DNA from: Salarchaeum japonicum_A
GTDB taxonomy: Archaea; Halobacteriota; Halobacteria; Halobacteriales; Halobacteriaceae
Reading direction: 5' to 3'
DNA length: 64,000 bases
NCBI RefSeq assembly: GCF_049705945.1
Contig: NZ_JBNAMV010000004.1
Location: forward strand, 682,001-746,000
How positions within the stretch are numbered: the stretch's first letter is position 1; every line of letters starts with the position of its first letter. This document shows positions 16,124 to 24,565 of the stretch, in pieces. The notes below the pieces were generated by a model that saw only the letters and a list, made by a program, of their open reading frames with translations, did no database searches and was not told the DNA's origin. Position numbers and translations under genes: made by a program.

Positions 16124-16939
16124 ATGCTGGAACTCGAACACGGGTTCCGAATCGTGGACGTCCACGCGCGCCTCCACGCCGGCCCGAACCCGCCGCTCCG
16201 CGGGCGAGACGTGGACGCGGAAGGGCTGGAGCGCGAACTCCACCAGGCGGGCGTGGTGCGCGCCGCCGTCTTCCCCGGCGAGCAGGCGAGCGACCGCGGC
16301 TACCTCCGCGCGAACAACGCCGTCGCCCGGCAGACCGTGGAGCGGCCGTTCGTCGCGCTGGCGCGCATCGACGGCCCCCGCGACCCCGGAACGAACACGA
16401 GTGCACGCCTCCACAACCTCCGCGCGACCCGCGAGGAGTACCACACCGACCCCGACGACGTGGAGCAGTACGCGTACGACGACCGCTTCCACGGATTCCG
16501 ACTGCACCCGCCCCGGGACGGCCTGCCCGACGAGGAGACTCTGGACGCGCTCGGCGACGCCGGCCTCCCCGTGCTCGTGCACGCGGGCCGCGACTTCCAC
16601 CCGGAGACGGTCGCGAACACCCTCCTCGACCGCGGCTTCCCCGTGATTCTCGGGCACTTCGGCGGGCATCCGCTCGACCGCGACGCGATGACCGGCGCCC
16701 TCGCCCTCCTCGACCGCCACGACGACCTCTACCTCGACACGAGCGCGGTCCGGTACCGCGACATCCTCGAACGCGGCATCACCGAACACCCGGACAGAAT
16801 CGTGTTCGGGAGCGGCGCGCCGAGCGTCCACCCCGACGTGGCCGTGATGGAAGTGCTGACGCTGGACGTCCCCGAGGATTTGATGAGCCGCGTATTCTCG
16901 AAGAACCCGGGGCGCGTCATTGACGCTCTCAGCGAGTGA
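16124..16939 (+). CDS. Amidohydrolase-2-like TIM-barrel protein with altered metal site
   Basis: The 271-residue protein resembles metal-dependent amidohydrolases: IVDVHARLHAG near the N-terminus, FHGFRLHPPRDG, VLVHAGRDFHP, ILGHFGGHPLDRD, YLDTSAVRY and a final FGSGAPSVHP with a SKNPGRVI helix. The usual HxH of the first strand reads HAR, with the second His displaced (HARLH), and the usual Asp in FGSDxP is Gly. The metal centre may thus be reduced or absent and hydrolase activity is uncertain. The frame is open far upstream, but the ATG at 16124 is the first plausible start. Confidence 0.75.
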   Translation: MLELEHGFRIVDVHARLHAGPNPPLRGRDVDAEGLERELHQAGVVRAAVFPGEQASDRGYLRANNAVARQTVERPFVALARIDGPRDPGTNTSARLHNLRATREEYHTDPDDVEQYAYDDRFHGFRLHPPRDGLPDEETLDALGDAGLPVLVHAGRDFHPETVANTLLDRGFPVILGHFGGHPLDRDAMTGALALLDRHDDLYLDTSAVRYRDILERGITEHPDRIVFGSGAPSVHPDVAVMEVLTLDVPEDLMSRVFSKNPGRVIDALSE

Positions 16940-16946
16940 GCGAAGG

Positions 16947-17861
16947 TTAGTCGTAGCGGGCGAGGGTGCGGTCCATGCGCTGGGAGATGCCGTTGGGGTT
17001 GCGGCGGGGCGGGTCGTCGGCGCGGCGCGCGGCGAGGCCGTCGCGTGCGCCCCGGACGGTGTTCTGGAGGACGGCGCGACCGTTCGCGGCCCACTCTGAG
17101 GGGCGTTCGTCGCCGGTGAGCACGTCCCTGGCGACGGCGAGCGCGTCGGTGACGGCGTGGCGGCCGATGCGATAGGGGACAGTGGGGTGGACGCCGTAGT
17201 TCTTCGCGAGGCGGTAGGCGAGCGAGCGGTACTTCACGCCCCAGAGCGGCACGTCCGGGTCGGCGGCGACGCGGTGGGTCACGTCGTCGGCGTCGGTGCG
17301 GACGACGGCCATCCCGGACTCCCAGGCGACGGTGCGGTTCATACCGGCGAGTCGGTGCGCGGCGTCGCGGGCCGCGCCCGTTTCGAGGTACTCGTCGAAG
17401 CCGTCGAGCGCCTCGATGGCGTCGCGGGTGAACGCGACGTTTCCGCCGTCGAAGTACGTGACCTCGCGACCGCGGATGCGGCGGTGCTCGACGGATTCGG
17501 TCGTGTGGCCGCCAGCCACGTCCCGGTGGACGGGGCCGGTGACGGCGTCGGCGTCAACGAGACCGTCGTGGACGGCGTCGGTCCAGCCTTCGCGGACGCA
17601 GCTCGCGTGCCCGACGAGCGCGAGCGCGTCGCCGGTAGCGGCGGCGAGGCCGGCGTTCCGGGCGGCGTTGACGTTCCGCTCCGAGAGTTCCAAGAGCACG
17701 TCGACTGCCGAGTGGTCGCGCACCAGACCGCTCGTACCGTCCGCGGACGGGCCGTTCACGACGACGATCTCGGCGTCCGGCGCGTGCGCGCCGAGCGCGT
17801 CGAGGGTCGCCGCGAGGCGGTCGCGGGCGTTGAGCGTGGGCACTACCACCGACAGGTCCAT
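16947..17861 (-). CDS. Family 2 glycosyltransferase
   Basis: The 304-residue protein opens with MDLSVVVPTLNARDRLAATL, the GT-A nucleotide-sugar fold. It carries EIVVVNGPSADGTSGLV, the NVNAARNAGLAAATGD stretch typical of GT2 enzymes, and EVTYFDGGNVAFTRDAIEALDGFDE as the acceptor-side motif. The classic DxD is replaced by a less obvious LVGHA segment. A C-terminal helical tail is rich in Arg. It may add sugars to lipids or S-layer/pilin glycans, but sugar and acceptor cannot be read. It ends seven bases from the convergent amidohydrolase-like gene. Confidence 0.87.
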   Translation of the reverse strand: MDLSVVVPTLNARDRLAATLDALGAHAPDAEIVVVNGPSADGTSGLVRDHSAVDVLLELSERNVNAARNAGLAAATGDALALVGHASCVREGWTDAVHDGLVDADAVTGPVHRDVAGGHTTESVEHRRIRGREVTYFDGGNVAFTRDAIEALDGFDEYLETGAARDAAHRLAGMNRTVAWESGMAVVRTDADDVTHRVAADPDVPLWGVKYRSLAYRLAKNYGVHPTVPYRIGRHAVTDALAVARDVLTGDERPSEWAANGRAVLQNTVRGARDGLAARRADDPPRRNPNGISQRMDRTLARYD

Positions 17862-17922
17862 ACCCCGTGATTCGGACGTCCGACCAAAAACATCCCGGCA
17901 CGACCGCGAAAAGTCCGGAATA

Positions 17923-18627
17923 TTACACTCTGGCGTCCCAGTAGGAGACGGAAGCGAGCGCGTCGCCGACGCGCGTCCGACCGAGCGACGTGTCCGCGGA
18001 CCGGAGCGTGTTCGCCAGCCAGTCGGGGAGTTTCCGGTAGAGACCGTAGGGGAGGACGAAGTCGTGGTTCGCGCCCGCGAGTCGGAGGTTCGCGCCCGTG
18101 ACGAGGTCGCGGACCTCGTCGTCGCCGTACAGCCGCGACCCCATCGGGAGCGCCCAGTTGTAGAGCGAGCGCGTCGAGGTGTCGTTGAACGTGTCGAAGA
18201 ACACCTGGTTCTTGGAGACGCGCGCCATCTCGCTGAGGAACTTCGCGGGGGTGTCCGCGAGGTGGAAGAACCGCATCGCGAACACGGTGTCGAAGTGGTC
18301 GTCGGGGAACGGGAGGCGGGCGGCGTCGCCGCGCATGAACTCGAGGTGGTCGTCCACGCCCGCGGCGCGCGCCTTCTCCCGGCCCTCCTGAAGCATCGCA
18401 CTGGAGATGTCGAGGCCGACGATGTCCGCGCCGCGGTCGGCGAGCATCACGGTGAACCGGCCGGTGCCGCAGGCGATTTCGAGGACGCGTTTGTCCTCGA
18501 CCGGGCCGAGTGCTTCGAGAACTGCTCGTTTCTCGCGTCGGTCGATAAGCTGTCCGCCGCGGGAGAATCGCTTCTCGTCGTACTCCTCCGCGACGTCGGA
18601 GGCCTGGTACCACTCCTGTCCCTTCAC
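17923..18627 (-). CDS. SAM-dependent class I methyltransferase
   Basis: The 234-residue protein starts with GTG (no upstream ATG in frame within the conserved region). It has motif I VLEIACGTGRFTVMLADRG near 47-65, the acidic GLDISSAM, DAARLPFPDDHFDTVFAMRFFHL and a C-terminal SLGRTRVGDALASVSYWDARV. These are UbiE/type 11 methyltransferase motifs. The substrate is unknown. It lies between a glycosyltransferase and an F420-type oxidoreductase gene on the same strand, with no obvious pathway link. Confidence 0.87.
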   Translation of the reverse strand: MKGQEWYQASDVAEEYDEKRFSRGGQLIDRREKRAVLEALGPVEDKRVLEIACGTGRFTVMLADRGADIVGLDISSAMLQEGREKARAAGVDDHLEFMRGDAARLPFPDDHFDTVFAMRFFHLADTPAKFLSEMARVSKNQVFFDTFNDTSTRSLYNWALPMGSRLYGDDEVRDLVTGANLRLAGANHDFVLPYGLYRKLPDWLANTLRSADTSLGRTRVGDALASVSYWDARV

Positions 18628-18680
18628 GCTACCTTCACGTCCACGCCCGGCCCCTAAAACCGTACTGGAACGCAGGAGGG

Positions 18681-19112
18681 TTACGCGGTGACGACGCGGT
18701 CGGGGCGGATGCGGACGACCACTCGCTCGCCGTCCTCCTCGCCGTGATGGGGGTACTCGTCGACGTCGAAGTAGCGCCGCGCGAGCGCGTCGATGTGTTC
18801 GATTGCGCCGGTGGTGTCGACGCTGTCCACTTCGCCGCGGACGGACAGGTAGCGGTAGGGGTCGTCGGGGTCGGTGATGGACACGCCGACCTTCGGGTTG
18901 GCCCGGACGTTCTTCTCCTTCCGGCGGCCGCGCGCGGTGTTCACGAGGAGGTGTTCGTCGCCGCTCGACCACGGGTGCGCGTCCTCGCCGGGCGCTTCGT
19001 ACCCGACCCAGACGGGCGTGGTGTGCGGGGTGCCGTCGGGCATGACGGTGGCGAAGTGCGCGAACGATTCCGTCTCGAAGAGGTCGCGGTAGTCCTCGGG
19101 GATTGCGGCCAT
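18681..19112 (-). CDS. PPOX-class F420/FMN-dependent oxidoreductase
   Basis: The 143-residue protein has the split beta-barrel fold of pyridoxamine-phosphate-oxidase-like proteins: ESFAHFATVMPDGTPHTTPVWV, LVNTARGRRKEKNVRANPKVGVSI and YRYLSVRGEVDSV. Archaeal members often bind deazaflavin F420 rather than FMN and reduce unknown substrates. The ATG at 19112 is preferred to the longer frame starting MGRRSG. The single-domain length is typical. Confidence 0.85.
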   Translation of the reverse strand: MAAIPEDYRDLFETESFAHFATVMPDGTPHTTPVWVGYEAPGEDAHPWSSGDEHLLVNTARGRRKEKNVRANPKVGVSITDPDDPYRYLSVRGEVDSVDTTGAIEHIDALARRYFDVDEYPHHGEEDGERVVVRIRPDRVVTA

Positions 19113-19191
19113 ACCCGACCGTCGGCCCACACACCCATCAAGCCCACTACCTAATATTGTATTAACCCATTAGACAGCAGTATAGCCAACC

Positions 19192-19199
19192 TTTACGTA
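19192..19199 (+). promoter_or_regulatory. TATA-like box for the small HTH gene
   Basis: TTTACGTA lies 23-30 bases before the ATG at 19222, inside an AT-rich 109-base divergent spacer that also serves the PPOX gene. Confidence 0.55.
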
Positions 19200-19221
19200 T
19201 AGGTGTGTGGCAGTAATTGTC

Positions 19222-19485
19222 ATGAGTACGACCGCGGAGCAACACGTGGCCACGGACGACGAGGAATTCAGGGAGCGCCTGCGCGAACTCCCCCCGAGCG
19301 CGAAGCTCGTCGCGAAAGTCCTCGAAATGGACTCCCCGCTCTCCCAGGGCGACCTCGCGGAGGAGACGCTCCTCCCGGACCGCACCGTCCGCTACGCGCT
19401 CAACCGCCTCGACGACGCCGGCCTCGTCAGCGCCCGGTACAGCTTCGAGGACGCGCGCAAGCAAGTGTACTACCTCGACGCGTAA
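19222..19485 (+). CDS. Small winged-helix transcriptional regulator
   Basis: The 87-residue protein consists almost entirely of a winged-helix domain: RELPPSAKLVAKVLEMD (helix 1), SQGDLAEETLLPDRTVRYALNRLDDAGLV (helix-turn-helix) and a wing ending in KQVYYLDA. Such MarR/ArsR-like proteins are common in haloarchaea. The ATG at 19222 follows a TATA-like box at normal spacing; a longer in-frame start at 19207 is less likely. Target genes are unknown. The metallo-hydrolase gene follows after 30 bases and may be cotranscribed. Confidence 0.82.
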   Translation: MSTTAEQHVATDDEEFRERLRELPPSAKLVAKVLEMDSPLSQGDLAEETLLPDRTVRYALNRLDDAGLVSARYSFEDARKQVYYLDA

Positions 19486-19515
19486 CTTTTCCTCCCCACG
19501 CCCCCACGTCGGCGT

Positions 19516-20274
19516 GTGTTCGAACGAATCTCCGTCCCGGTGGCGACGCGCGCCCCGACGGGCGCGACGAACGCCTACCTCGCAGACAGCGTTCTCCTCG
19601 ACCCCGCTGCACGCAGCGACGCCCTCGATGCGCGCGTCGCCGAGCGCGACGTGACCCACATCGCGGCCACGCACACCCACGAGGACCACGTCGGCGCGCT
19701 CGCGCACTACGCCGAGGAGACCGGTGCGACCGTGTGGGCGCGCGCCGGCCGCGAGGAACGGTTCGCGGCCGCGACCGGCGTCACGCCCGACCGCGTGTTC
19801 CGGGAGGGCGACGCGGTCGGGCCGCTCACCGTCCTAGAGACTCCGGGGCACGCACCCGACCACGTCGCGTTCCGCGGCGGCGACGAACTCGCGGTCGGCG
19901 ACCTCGCGATGGCGGAGTCCAGCATCTTCGTCGGCACCCGGGACGGCGACATGCGGGCGTACTACGCCAGCCTCCGCCGCCTCCTCGCGCGCGACGCCGC
20001 CACGCTCTACCCGGGACACGGCCACGCAATCGAGAATCCCGACGAGCGAATCGCGGACTTACTCGCGCGCCGCGTCCGCCGCGAGCGGAACGTCGAGCGC
20101 GCCGTCCGGGAGGGCGCACGCGACCTCGACGACATCGTGGACGCCGCGTACAGCCGCAACATCGCCGACGTGCGCGACCTCGCGGCCGAGACCGTGCGCG
20201 CCCACCTCGAAAAGCTCGCCGTCGAACGCCGCGTGCGCTGGTATCCCGCGGACGACCGAGCGACGCCGGCGTAG
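19516..20274 (+). CDS. MBL-fold metallo-hydrolase with C-terminal winged helix
   Basis: The 252-residue protein has the metallo-beta-lactamase metal motif HTHEDH at 53-58, later ligands in LETPGHAPDHVAF, GDLAMAE and LYPGHGHAIENP, and a C-terminal helical domain (ARDLDDIVDAAYS...VRAHLEKLAVERRVRWYPAD) like that of LACTB2-type hydrolases. The start is GTG. A nuclease or thioester hydrolase role is possible. The C-terminal winged-helix-like domain may bind nucleic acid. Confidence 0.88.
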   Translation: MFERISVPVATRAPTGATNAYLADSVLLDPAARSDALDARVAERDVTHIAATHTHEDHVGALAHYAEETGATVWARAGREERFAAATGVTPDRVFREGDAVGPLTVLETPGHAPDHVAFRGGDELAVGDLAMAESSIFVGTRDGDMRAYYASLRRLLARDAATLYPGHGHAIENPDERIADLLARRVRRERNVERAVREGARDLDDIVDAAYSRNIADVRDLAAETVRAHLEKLAVERRVRWYPADDRATPA

Positions 20275-20319
20275 ACGGGCGAGCACGGAGTTTTTCATCA
20301 CAGAGCGCGACGAAGCGGT

Positions 20320-21000
20320 ATGGAGTCCCTCGACGCTGAGCTCGAACGCGCCCGCGCCCTCGACGAAGCCGCGTTGGCGGACGCCATCGAGACAATCGGC
20401 TTCGAGTGCACGCGCTGCGGCGAGTGCTGCACGGCAGACCCGAAACCCACCGTGGACGACGAGGATGGGGAGCAGGCCGCCGACCCGCACACCGCGACGG
20501 TGTTCCCGGGCGAGGTGCGCGACCTCACCAACGAGACGGGACGCGCGTGGAACGACGTGGCGCGCCCGATGCCCTATGGACTGGACGATTCCGGAGAGGG
20601 CGAGACGTTCGAGTGGGCGCTTCAAACGACAGCCTGCGGCGACTGTACCTTTTACACCGAGAAGAACGGCCAGGGAGCGTGTACGGTGCACGAGGACCGC
20701 CCGCTCATCTGCGAGACGTACCCGTTCAGCGTCGCGCTCGGCGGGACGAGCCAGCCGATGGGCGAGGCCGTGGACGAATCCGGGATGGTGCGCGCCCACG
20801 AGTGCGAGGGGCTCGGCCGCGACATCAGCCGCGAGGACGCCGAGGTGCTGGCGAGCGCGCTGAAGGAACGCGCGGTTCGAGAACTGGAGGAAGCCATCGC
20901 CGTTCGGGACAACTACGAACCCGCGCGACCCGACTCCGGCGCGGTCGTCCACGATTCCGAGGGCGCGAAACGCCCCGACGGAACGCCCTACGAGGGGTGA
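20320..21000 (+). CDS. YkgJ-type cysteine-cluster (Fe-S or zinc) protein
   Basis: The 226-residue protein carries the family motif FECTRCGECCTAD at about 27-39 and later CGDCTFYTEKNGQGACTVHEDRPLICETYPF. Together these give a CxxCxxCC...C...C...C arrangement expected to bind an iron-sulphur cluster or zinc. YkgJ/UPF0153 proteins are widespread and of uncertain function. The C-terminal part is helical and acidic. It precedes the TRAM-domain gene by about 55 bases. Confidence 0.82.
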   Translation: MESLDAELERARALDEAALADAIETIGFECTRCGECCTADPKPTVDDEDGEQAADPHTATVFPGEVRDLTNETGRAWNDVARPMPYGLDDSGEGETFEWALQTTACGDCTFYTEKNGQGACTVHEDRPLICETYPFSVALGGTSQPMGEAVDESGMVRAHECEGLGRDISREDAEVLASALKERAVRELEEAIAVRDNYEPARPDSGAVVHDSEGAKRPDGTPYEG

Positions 21001-21055
21001 CGCAGGCCATACTACTAAGACCACCCCCTCCCTGCGTTTGGATGAGTGTCTGACT

Positions 21056-21463
21056 ATGGAAATCTCTGAGAAACTGCTGTGTCTGTTCAACGGCGAAGTG
21101 TCCGTGAAGGACGACGAGTACGTCGTAACGGTGCCGAAGAGCGAGGTCGACGCGGGCTCCATCGACCCCGGCGAGGTGTACCGGGTCGCGCTCATCGCGC
21201 GGGACGGCGAGGAGGAGCGCACCGACGAGGAGCGCGAACGGAGCGCCGCAGGTGAGCCGCAGCCGCCGGTCGAGGAGGGCGAAATCCGGTACGTCGAGGT
21301 CGAGGATATCGGGAAGCAGGGCGACGGTATCGCGCGCGTCGAGCGCGGCTACGTCATCATCGTCCCCGGTGCGGACATCGGCGAGCGCGTGAAGGTCGAA
21401 ATCACGGAAGTGAAGTCGAACTTCGCGGTCGGCGAGGTGCTCGACGAGGACGTGACGGAGTAG
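21056..21463 (+). CDS. TRAM-domain RNA-binding protein
   Basis: The 135-residue protein has an N-terminal module (MEISEKLLCLFNGEVSVKDDEYVVTVP), an acidic linker and a C-terminal TRAM domain at about 75-130 (VEVEDIGKQGDGIARVERGYVIIVPG...KVEITEVKSNFAVGEV). TRAM domains bind structured RNA, and archaeal single-TRAM proteins have been proposed as RNA chaperones. The ATG at 21056 is preferred to the one at 21038 because the conserved segment starts there. Its stop codon directly abuts that of the convergent radical SAM gene. Confidence 0.85.
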   Translation: MEISEKLLCLFNGEVSVKDDEYVVTVPKSEVDAGSIDPGEVYRVALIARDGEEERTDEERERSAAGEPQPPVEEGEIRYVEVEDIGKQGDGIARVERGYVIIVPGADIGERVKVEITEVKSNFAVGEVLDEDVTE

Positions 21464-23131
21464 CTACACCGAGAGGAAGCGGGAGAGGTCGACGTCGGCG
21501 TCCGGGAGCGTGTCGTGGGGGCGGGCGACGACGATGTCGCCCGCGGTCCCGCTGCCGATGCCGGGAATCGCGGTGAGTTCGTCCATCGACGCGGCGTTCA
21601 CGTCGAGCGGATACGGCACGCCGGTCACGGAGCGGAAGCCGTGGTCGGTGATGACCACGTCGGTCGTCCGGCCGAGTTCGCGCTCGCCGGGCACGGCGAC
21701 GAGGAGGCTGTACGTGCCGAGCGACCGCCCGAACGTCTTCCCGTCCTGATGGTACTCGAAGTGGACGTCTTCGAGCACCGCGCCCGGCGGGACGACGCGT
21801 TCGAGCATCGGCTGGTCGATCTCCTCCCGAACCTCCGACTTGTACGTCTTGAAGCGCTTCTTGTTGGCGTGCGCGACGTCCGCGCCGGTCTCGTCCATCT
21901 CCGTGCCCTCGAACGCCATCACCTGCCGGATGTTGATGCGGCGGAGCATCAGGCCGGCGTCGTACACGTCGTGGAGGAACTGCTTGTTGTGCTCGTAGGT
22001 CTCGGGGCGTTCGCCCGTGAGGCCGTGCAGGAGGTTGATTCCCGGCAGTAGTTTGGGGAGGCGGGGGGCGTCGTCGTCGCGGTCGGGCCGCCAGCCGCCG
22101 GCCTCGTTCACGATGCGAACGGCCTCCAGGCACTCGTCGGCGGTGACGAGGAGGTTGTTTTGCTCCTGCACCACGGGATCGGCGGATTCGAGGCCGAACG
22201 CGGCCGTGTCGCCGGGCGTGTTGTGTTCGGCGATGACTTCGATGGCCTCCCGCGACTTCTCGGGGTAGTCCGTGATGGTCACGGGGTTCATGTTGTCGAG
22301 GTGGAGCGTGCGGAGGTCGGGTGCGACCTCGCGGATGCCGCCGTACAGGTCGCGGAGCGCGTCCGGATTGGGGGCTTCGCCGTCTCCGCCGAACGCGAGG
22401 ATGTCGGCCTGTCGGCCGAGGCGGAAGTCCCGCACGCCCGCGTCGGAGAGCGCGTCCACCTCCTCGACGACCGACCGCGCGCTGCGGAACGAGGGGTCGC
22501 CGTACATCGGTTCCGTGCAGAACGAACACCGGTACGCGCACCCGCGAGAGGTCTCCATCTCCGCGATGAGGTAGTCCGGATAGTTCGGGTGCTGTTCGAC
22601 CACGAACGCGCCCTGTTCGGCCCAGCGGTCGATCTCCTCGTTGTCCCGGTAGCGGTTGTTGAACCCCTCCAGGCCGCTCTCCACGAGGTCGTGCGCGGCC
22701 GCTTCGATGTCGGCCATCGCGAGGAAGTCGAAGTCGAGGTCCTTGCGCTCCATCTCGGACGCGCCGGCGTTCTCCTCGCCGACACCGAACCGGATGGGGC
22801 CGCCCATCAGGCTCACGCCGTCCGCGGTCCACGCCAACTCCCGGACTTCGTCGGGTTCCGCGGGCGTGCCGCCGACGTAGCTCCCGGGAACGGTCATGCC
22901 GCCGATGTAAATCAGCAGGTCGGCCTGTTCCACGTCGAGCCAGCGCGAGCGCTCCTCGCGGAGCGCGTCGATGGTGTAGTAGGTGACGTTCTCCGCGGGG
23001 ACGCCCGCGTCGACGAGCGCGCCGGCGGTGTACCGCGGGTAGGTCGAGATGTAGGGAGGGACGCCGAAGTGCGCGGGCTCGTCGACGTAGCCGTCCACGA
23101 GCACGACGTCGAGGTCCGCGGCAGCAGTCAT
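21464..23131 (-). CDS. B12-less radical SAM protein with C-terminal helix-hairpin-helix
   Basis: The 555-residue protein has the 4Fe-4S motif CAYRCSFC (Cys198, Cys202, Cys205), an N-terminal Rossmann-like region with IYIGGMTVPGSYVGG, and a radical SAM barrel (DTAAFGLESADPVVQEQNN, PGINLLHGLTGE). Near 505-545 a C-terminal HhH (NAASMDELTAIPGIGSGTAG) suggests nucleic-acid contact. The PGGGxP-type methylthiotransferase pattern is not seen. It belongs to a family common in haloarchaea and methanogens with no assigned reaction. Confidence 0.85.
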   Translation of the reverse strand: MTAAADLDVVLVDGYVDEPAHFGVPPYISTYPRYTAGALVDAGVPAENVTYYTIDALREERSRWLDVEQADLLIYIGGMTVPGSYVGGTPAEPDEVRELAWTADGVSLMGGPIRFGVGEENAGASEMERKDLDFDFLAMADIEAAAHDLVESGLEGFNNRYRDNEEIDRWAEQGAFVVEQHPNYPDYLIAEMETSRGCAYRCSFCTEPMYGDPSFRSARSVVEEVDALSDAGVRDFRLGRQADILAFGGDGEAPNPDALRDLYGGIREVAPDLRTLHLDNMNPVTITDYPEKSREAIEVIAEHNTPGDTAAFGLESADPVVQEQNNLLVTADECLEAVRIVNEAGGWRPDRDDDAPRLPKLLPGINLLHGLTGERPETYEHNKQFLHDVYDAGLMLRRINIRQVMAFEGTEMDETGADVAHANKKRFKTYKSEVREEIDQPMLERVVPPGAVLEDVHFEYHQDGKTFGRSLGTYSLLVAVPGERELGRTTDVVITDHGFRSVTGVPYPLDVNAASMDELTAIPGIGSGTAGDIVVARPHDTLPDADVDLSRFLSV

Positions 23132-23161
23132 AGGGGAACGAAGAGCGCGAGCGAATAAAGG

Positions 23162-23959
23162 CTACACGAAGATGTGGCCCTCAGCGGGGTCGACCGGGTC
23201 GACAGCGAAGTCGGGGTGGTGGCGGGCGGTGGCGAGCGCGGCGAGCGCGCTGTCGAGCGCATCGCCGGTTGGGTCGTCGAGGAAGCGGTCGCGGGGGACG
23301 CCCGCGAGGGCGACGCCGGCGTCGGTGAGGGCGTCGAGAATCGTCTCGCGGCGCGCCCTGCTCGCGGCGGTGTCGGTCTTGTAGTTCTCGCGGGGCGCAT
23401 CGAGTCGGTCGAGCGTGCCCGCGGGATAGGCCTCGACGAGCGTCGGTCGGTCGTCGCGGGGCGCGTGGAACGGCGGGCACGCGATCGATTCGGAGAGGAC
23501 GAGCGGGCGGAGCACGTCCCGCATCGCGTGGAACGCCGCGGTGTTCAGGATGAAGCCGTACGCGCAGAGCGCGCCGTGTTCGCGGTCGGTCGCCCGCAGG
23601 CGTTCGACGCGGTCGCCGTCGAGGCCGCGGGCGCGGTCGAGACACGTCGCGCGGAAGTCGTCGGGGTCGGCGAACTCTCCCGGGAACGAGAGGAGGAAGT
23701 GCCGCCAGTCGTCGTGTTCGTGGAGGGCGCGCGGGAGCGCGAACGGCGCGTCAAGCCCGATGGCGTCCTCACCGGAGCGGGCGGCGAGGAACGCCCCGAG
23801 TTCGGGGAGTACGTGCTCGCGGTCGCTCGACCCGAAACGCTCGCCGGCCAGCCAGCAGTCCAGTACGCGAATCCCGTTCGATGTCGGTTCGGCTTCGGTG
23901 ACGCGAATCTTCGCTCCGGCGTCCGCCGCGCCGCTGAAGTCCACGCCGTAGACAGTCAC
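23162..23959 (-). CDS. DUF429-type RNase-H-like protein
   Basis: The 265-residue protein begins at a GTG (23959; VTVYGVDFSGAADAGAKI). GVDFSGA, EDAIGLDAPFALP, and the late EAYPAGTLDR and GDALDSALAALATA are DUF429 motifs, which place it in the RNase-H fold with acidic residues at the ends of strands. A predicted nuclease role has been proposed for the family but not shown. The frame is open upstream to 24091, but that part reads as antisense to the divergent zinc-finger gene and is excluded. Confidence 0.78.
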   Translation of the reverse strand: MTVYGVDFSGAADAGAKIRVTEAEPTSNGIRVLDCWLAGERFGSSDREHVLPELGAFLAARSGEDAIGLDAPFALPRALHEHDDWRHFLLSFPGEFADPDDFRATCLDRARGLDGDRVERLRATDREHGALCAYGFILNTAAFHAMRDVLRPLVLSESIACPPFHAPRDDRPTLVEAYPAGTLDRLDAPRENYKTDTAASRARRETILDALTDAGVALAGVPRDRFLDDPTGDALDSALAALATARHHPDFAVDPVDPAEGHIFV

Positions 23960-24038
23960 GTCCGATGGTCGCGGCGCGCGGAGAAAAGCGTGCAGGCCGC
24001 CCACGGGACTTATGCCGCCGCCCGTGGTACATTCGGGT

Positions 24039-24197
24039 ATGCCTGCGACGCTCGAAGTGAAGTGTACGAGCGACGACTGCGAGATGGACATGTTCGAGAT
24101 GCACTACACGTACGACATGCCGGACGACGTCGGGGTGTCTGACTTCCAGTGCCCGTACTGCGGCGGCACCGACTGCTTGGAGGCGTTGTCACCGTGA
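24039..24197 (+). CDS. Small zinc-finger protein
   Basis: The 52-residue protein has two Cys pairs: VKCTSDDCEMDMFEMHYTYD and FQCPYCGGTDCLEAL, a probable zinc ribbon. MPATLEV at 24039 is chosen over the upstream ATG. It overlaps the Hsp20-like gene by GTGA, so the two are translationally coupled. Small haloarchaeal zinc-finger proteins of this length often act in regulation or biofilm behaviour; the specific role here is unknown. Confidence 0.7.
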   Translation: MPATLEVKCTSDDCEMDMFEMHYTYDMPDDVGVSDFQCPYCGGTDCLEALSP

Positions 24198-24565
24198 GGT
24201 TCGAGTCGGTGGGGCGGTCGGTCGGAAACGCCGTGCTCTCCCGACTCGGCCGCGCCGCGAGCAAGGTCGGTGAGGAGACGCCGCTCCCGGTGGACGTGCT
24301 GGAGGACGAGGACGAGTACCTCGTGGTGTTCGACGCGCCCGGCGTCGCCGTGGAGGACGTACAGGTCGGGTACACTGGGGGCGACGTCGAAGTCCGTATC
24401 GAGCGGTTCCGCGACCCCCACGCGGGGTTCGAGATGCGGTATCCGGGTCGTGCGCTCGCGCTGGACGGCCGCGCTGAACTCCCCGAAGACGCTGACGTAG
24501 ACGCGGACGCGGCGCGCGCCGAACTCGTCGACGGGACGCTGCGCGTCTTCCTTCCGAAGAACTAG
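24194..24565 (+). CDS. Hsp20/alpha-crystallin-like protein
   Basis: The GTG at 24194 overlaps the stop of the upstream zinc-finger gene. The 123-residue protein has a basic helical N-terminus and an alpha-crystallin-like beta sandwich: VDVLEDEDEYLVVFDAPGV, VEDVQVGYTGGDVEVRIERF, GRALALDGRAELPEDADVDA and AELVDGTLRVFLPK. The terminal I-x-I tail of full Hsp20s is missing and the domain is acidic, so chaperone activity is probable rather than certain. Its TAG stop shares bases with the convergent FAD oxidoreductase stop (CTAG). Confidence 0.82.
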   Translation: MRFESVGRSVGNAVLSRLGRAASKVGEETPLPVDVLEDEDEYLVVFDAPGVAVEDVQVGYTGGDVEVRIERFRDPHAGFEMRYPGRALALDGRAELPEDADVDADAARAELVDGTLRVFLPKN

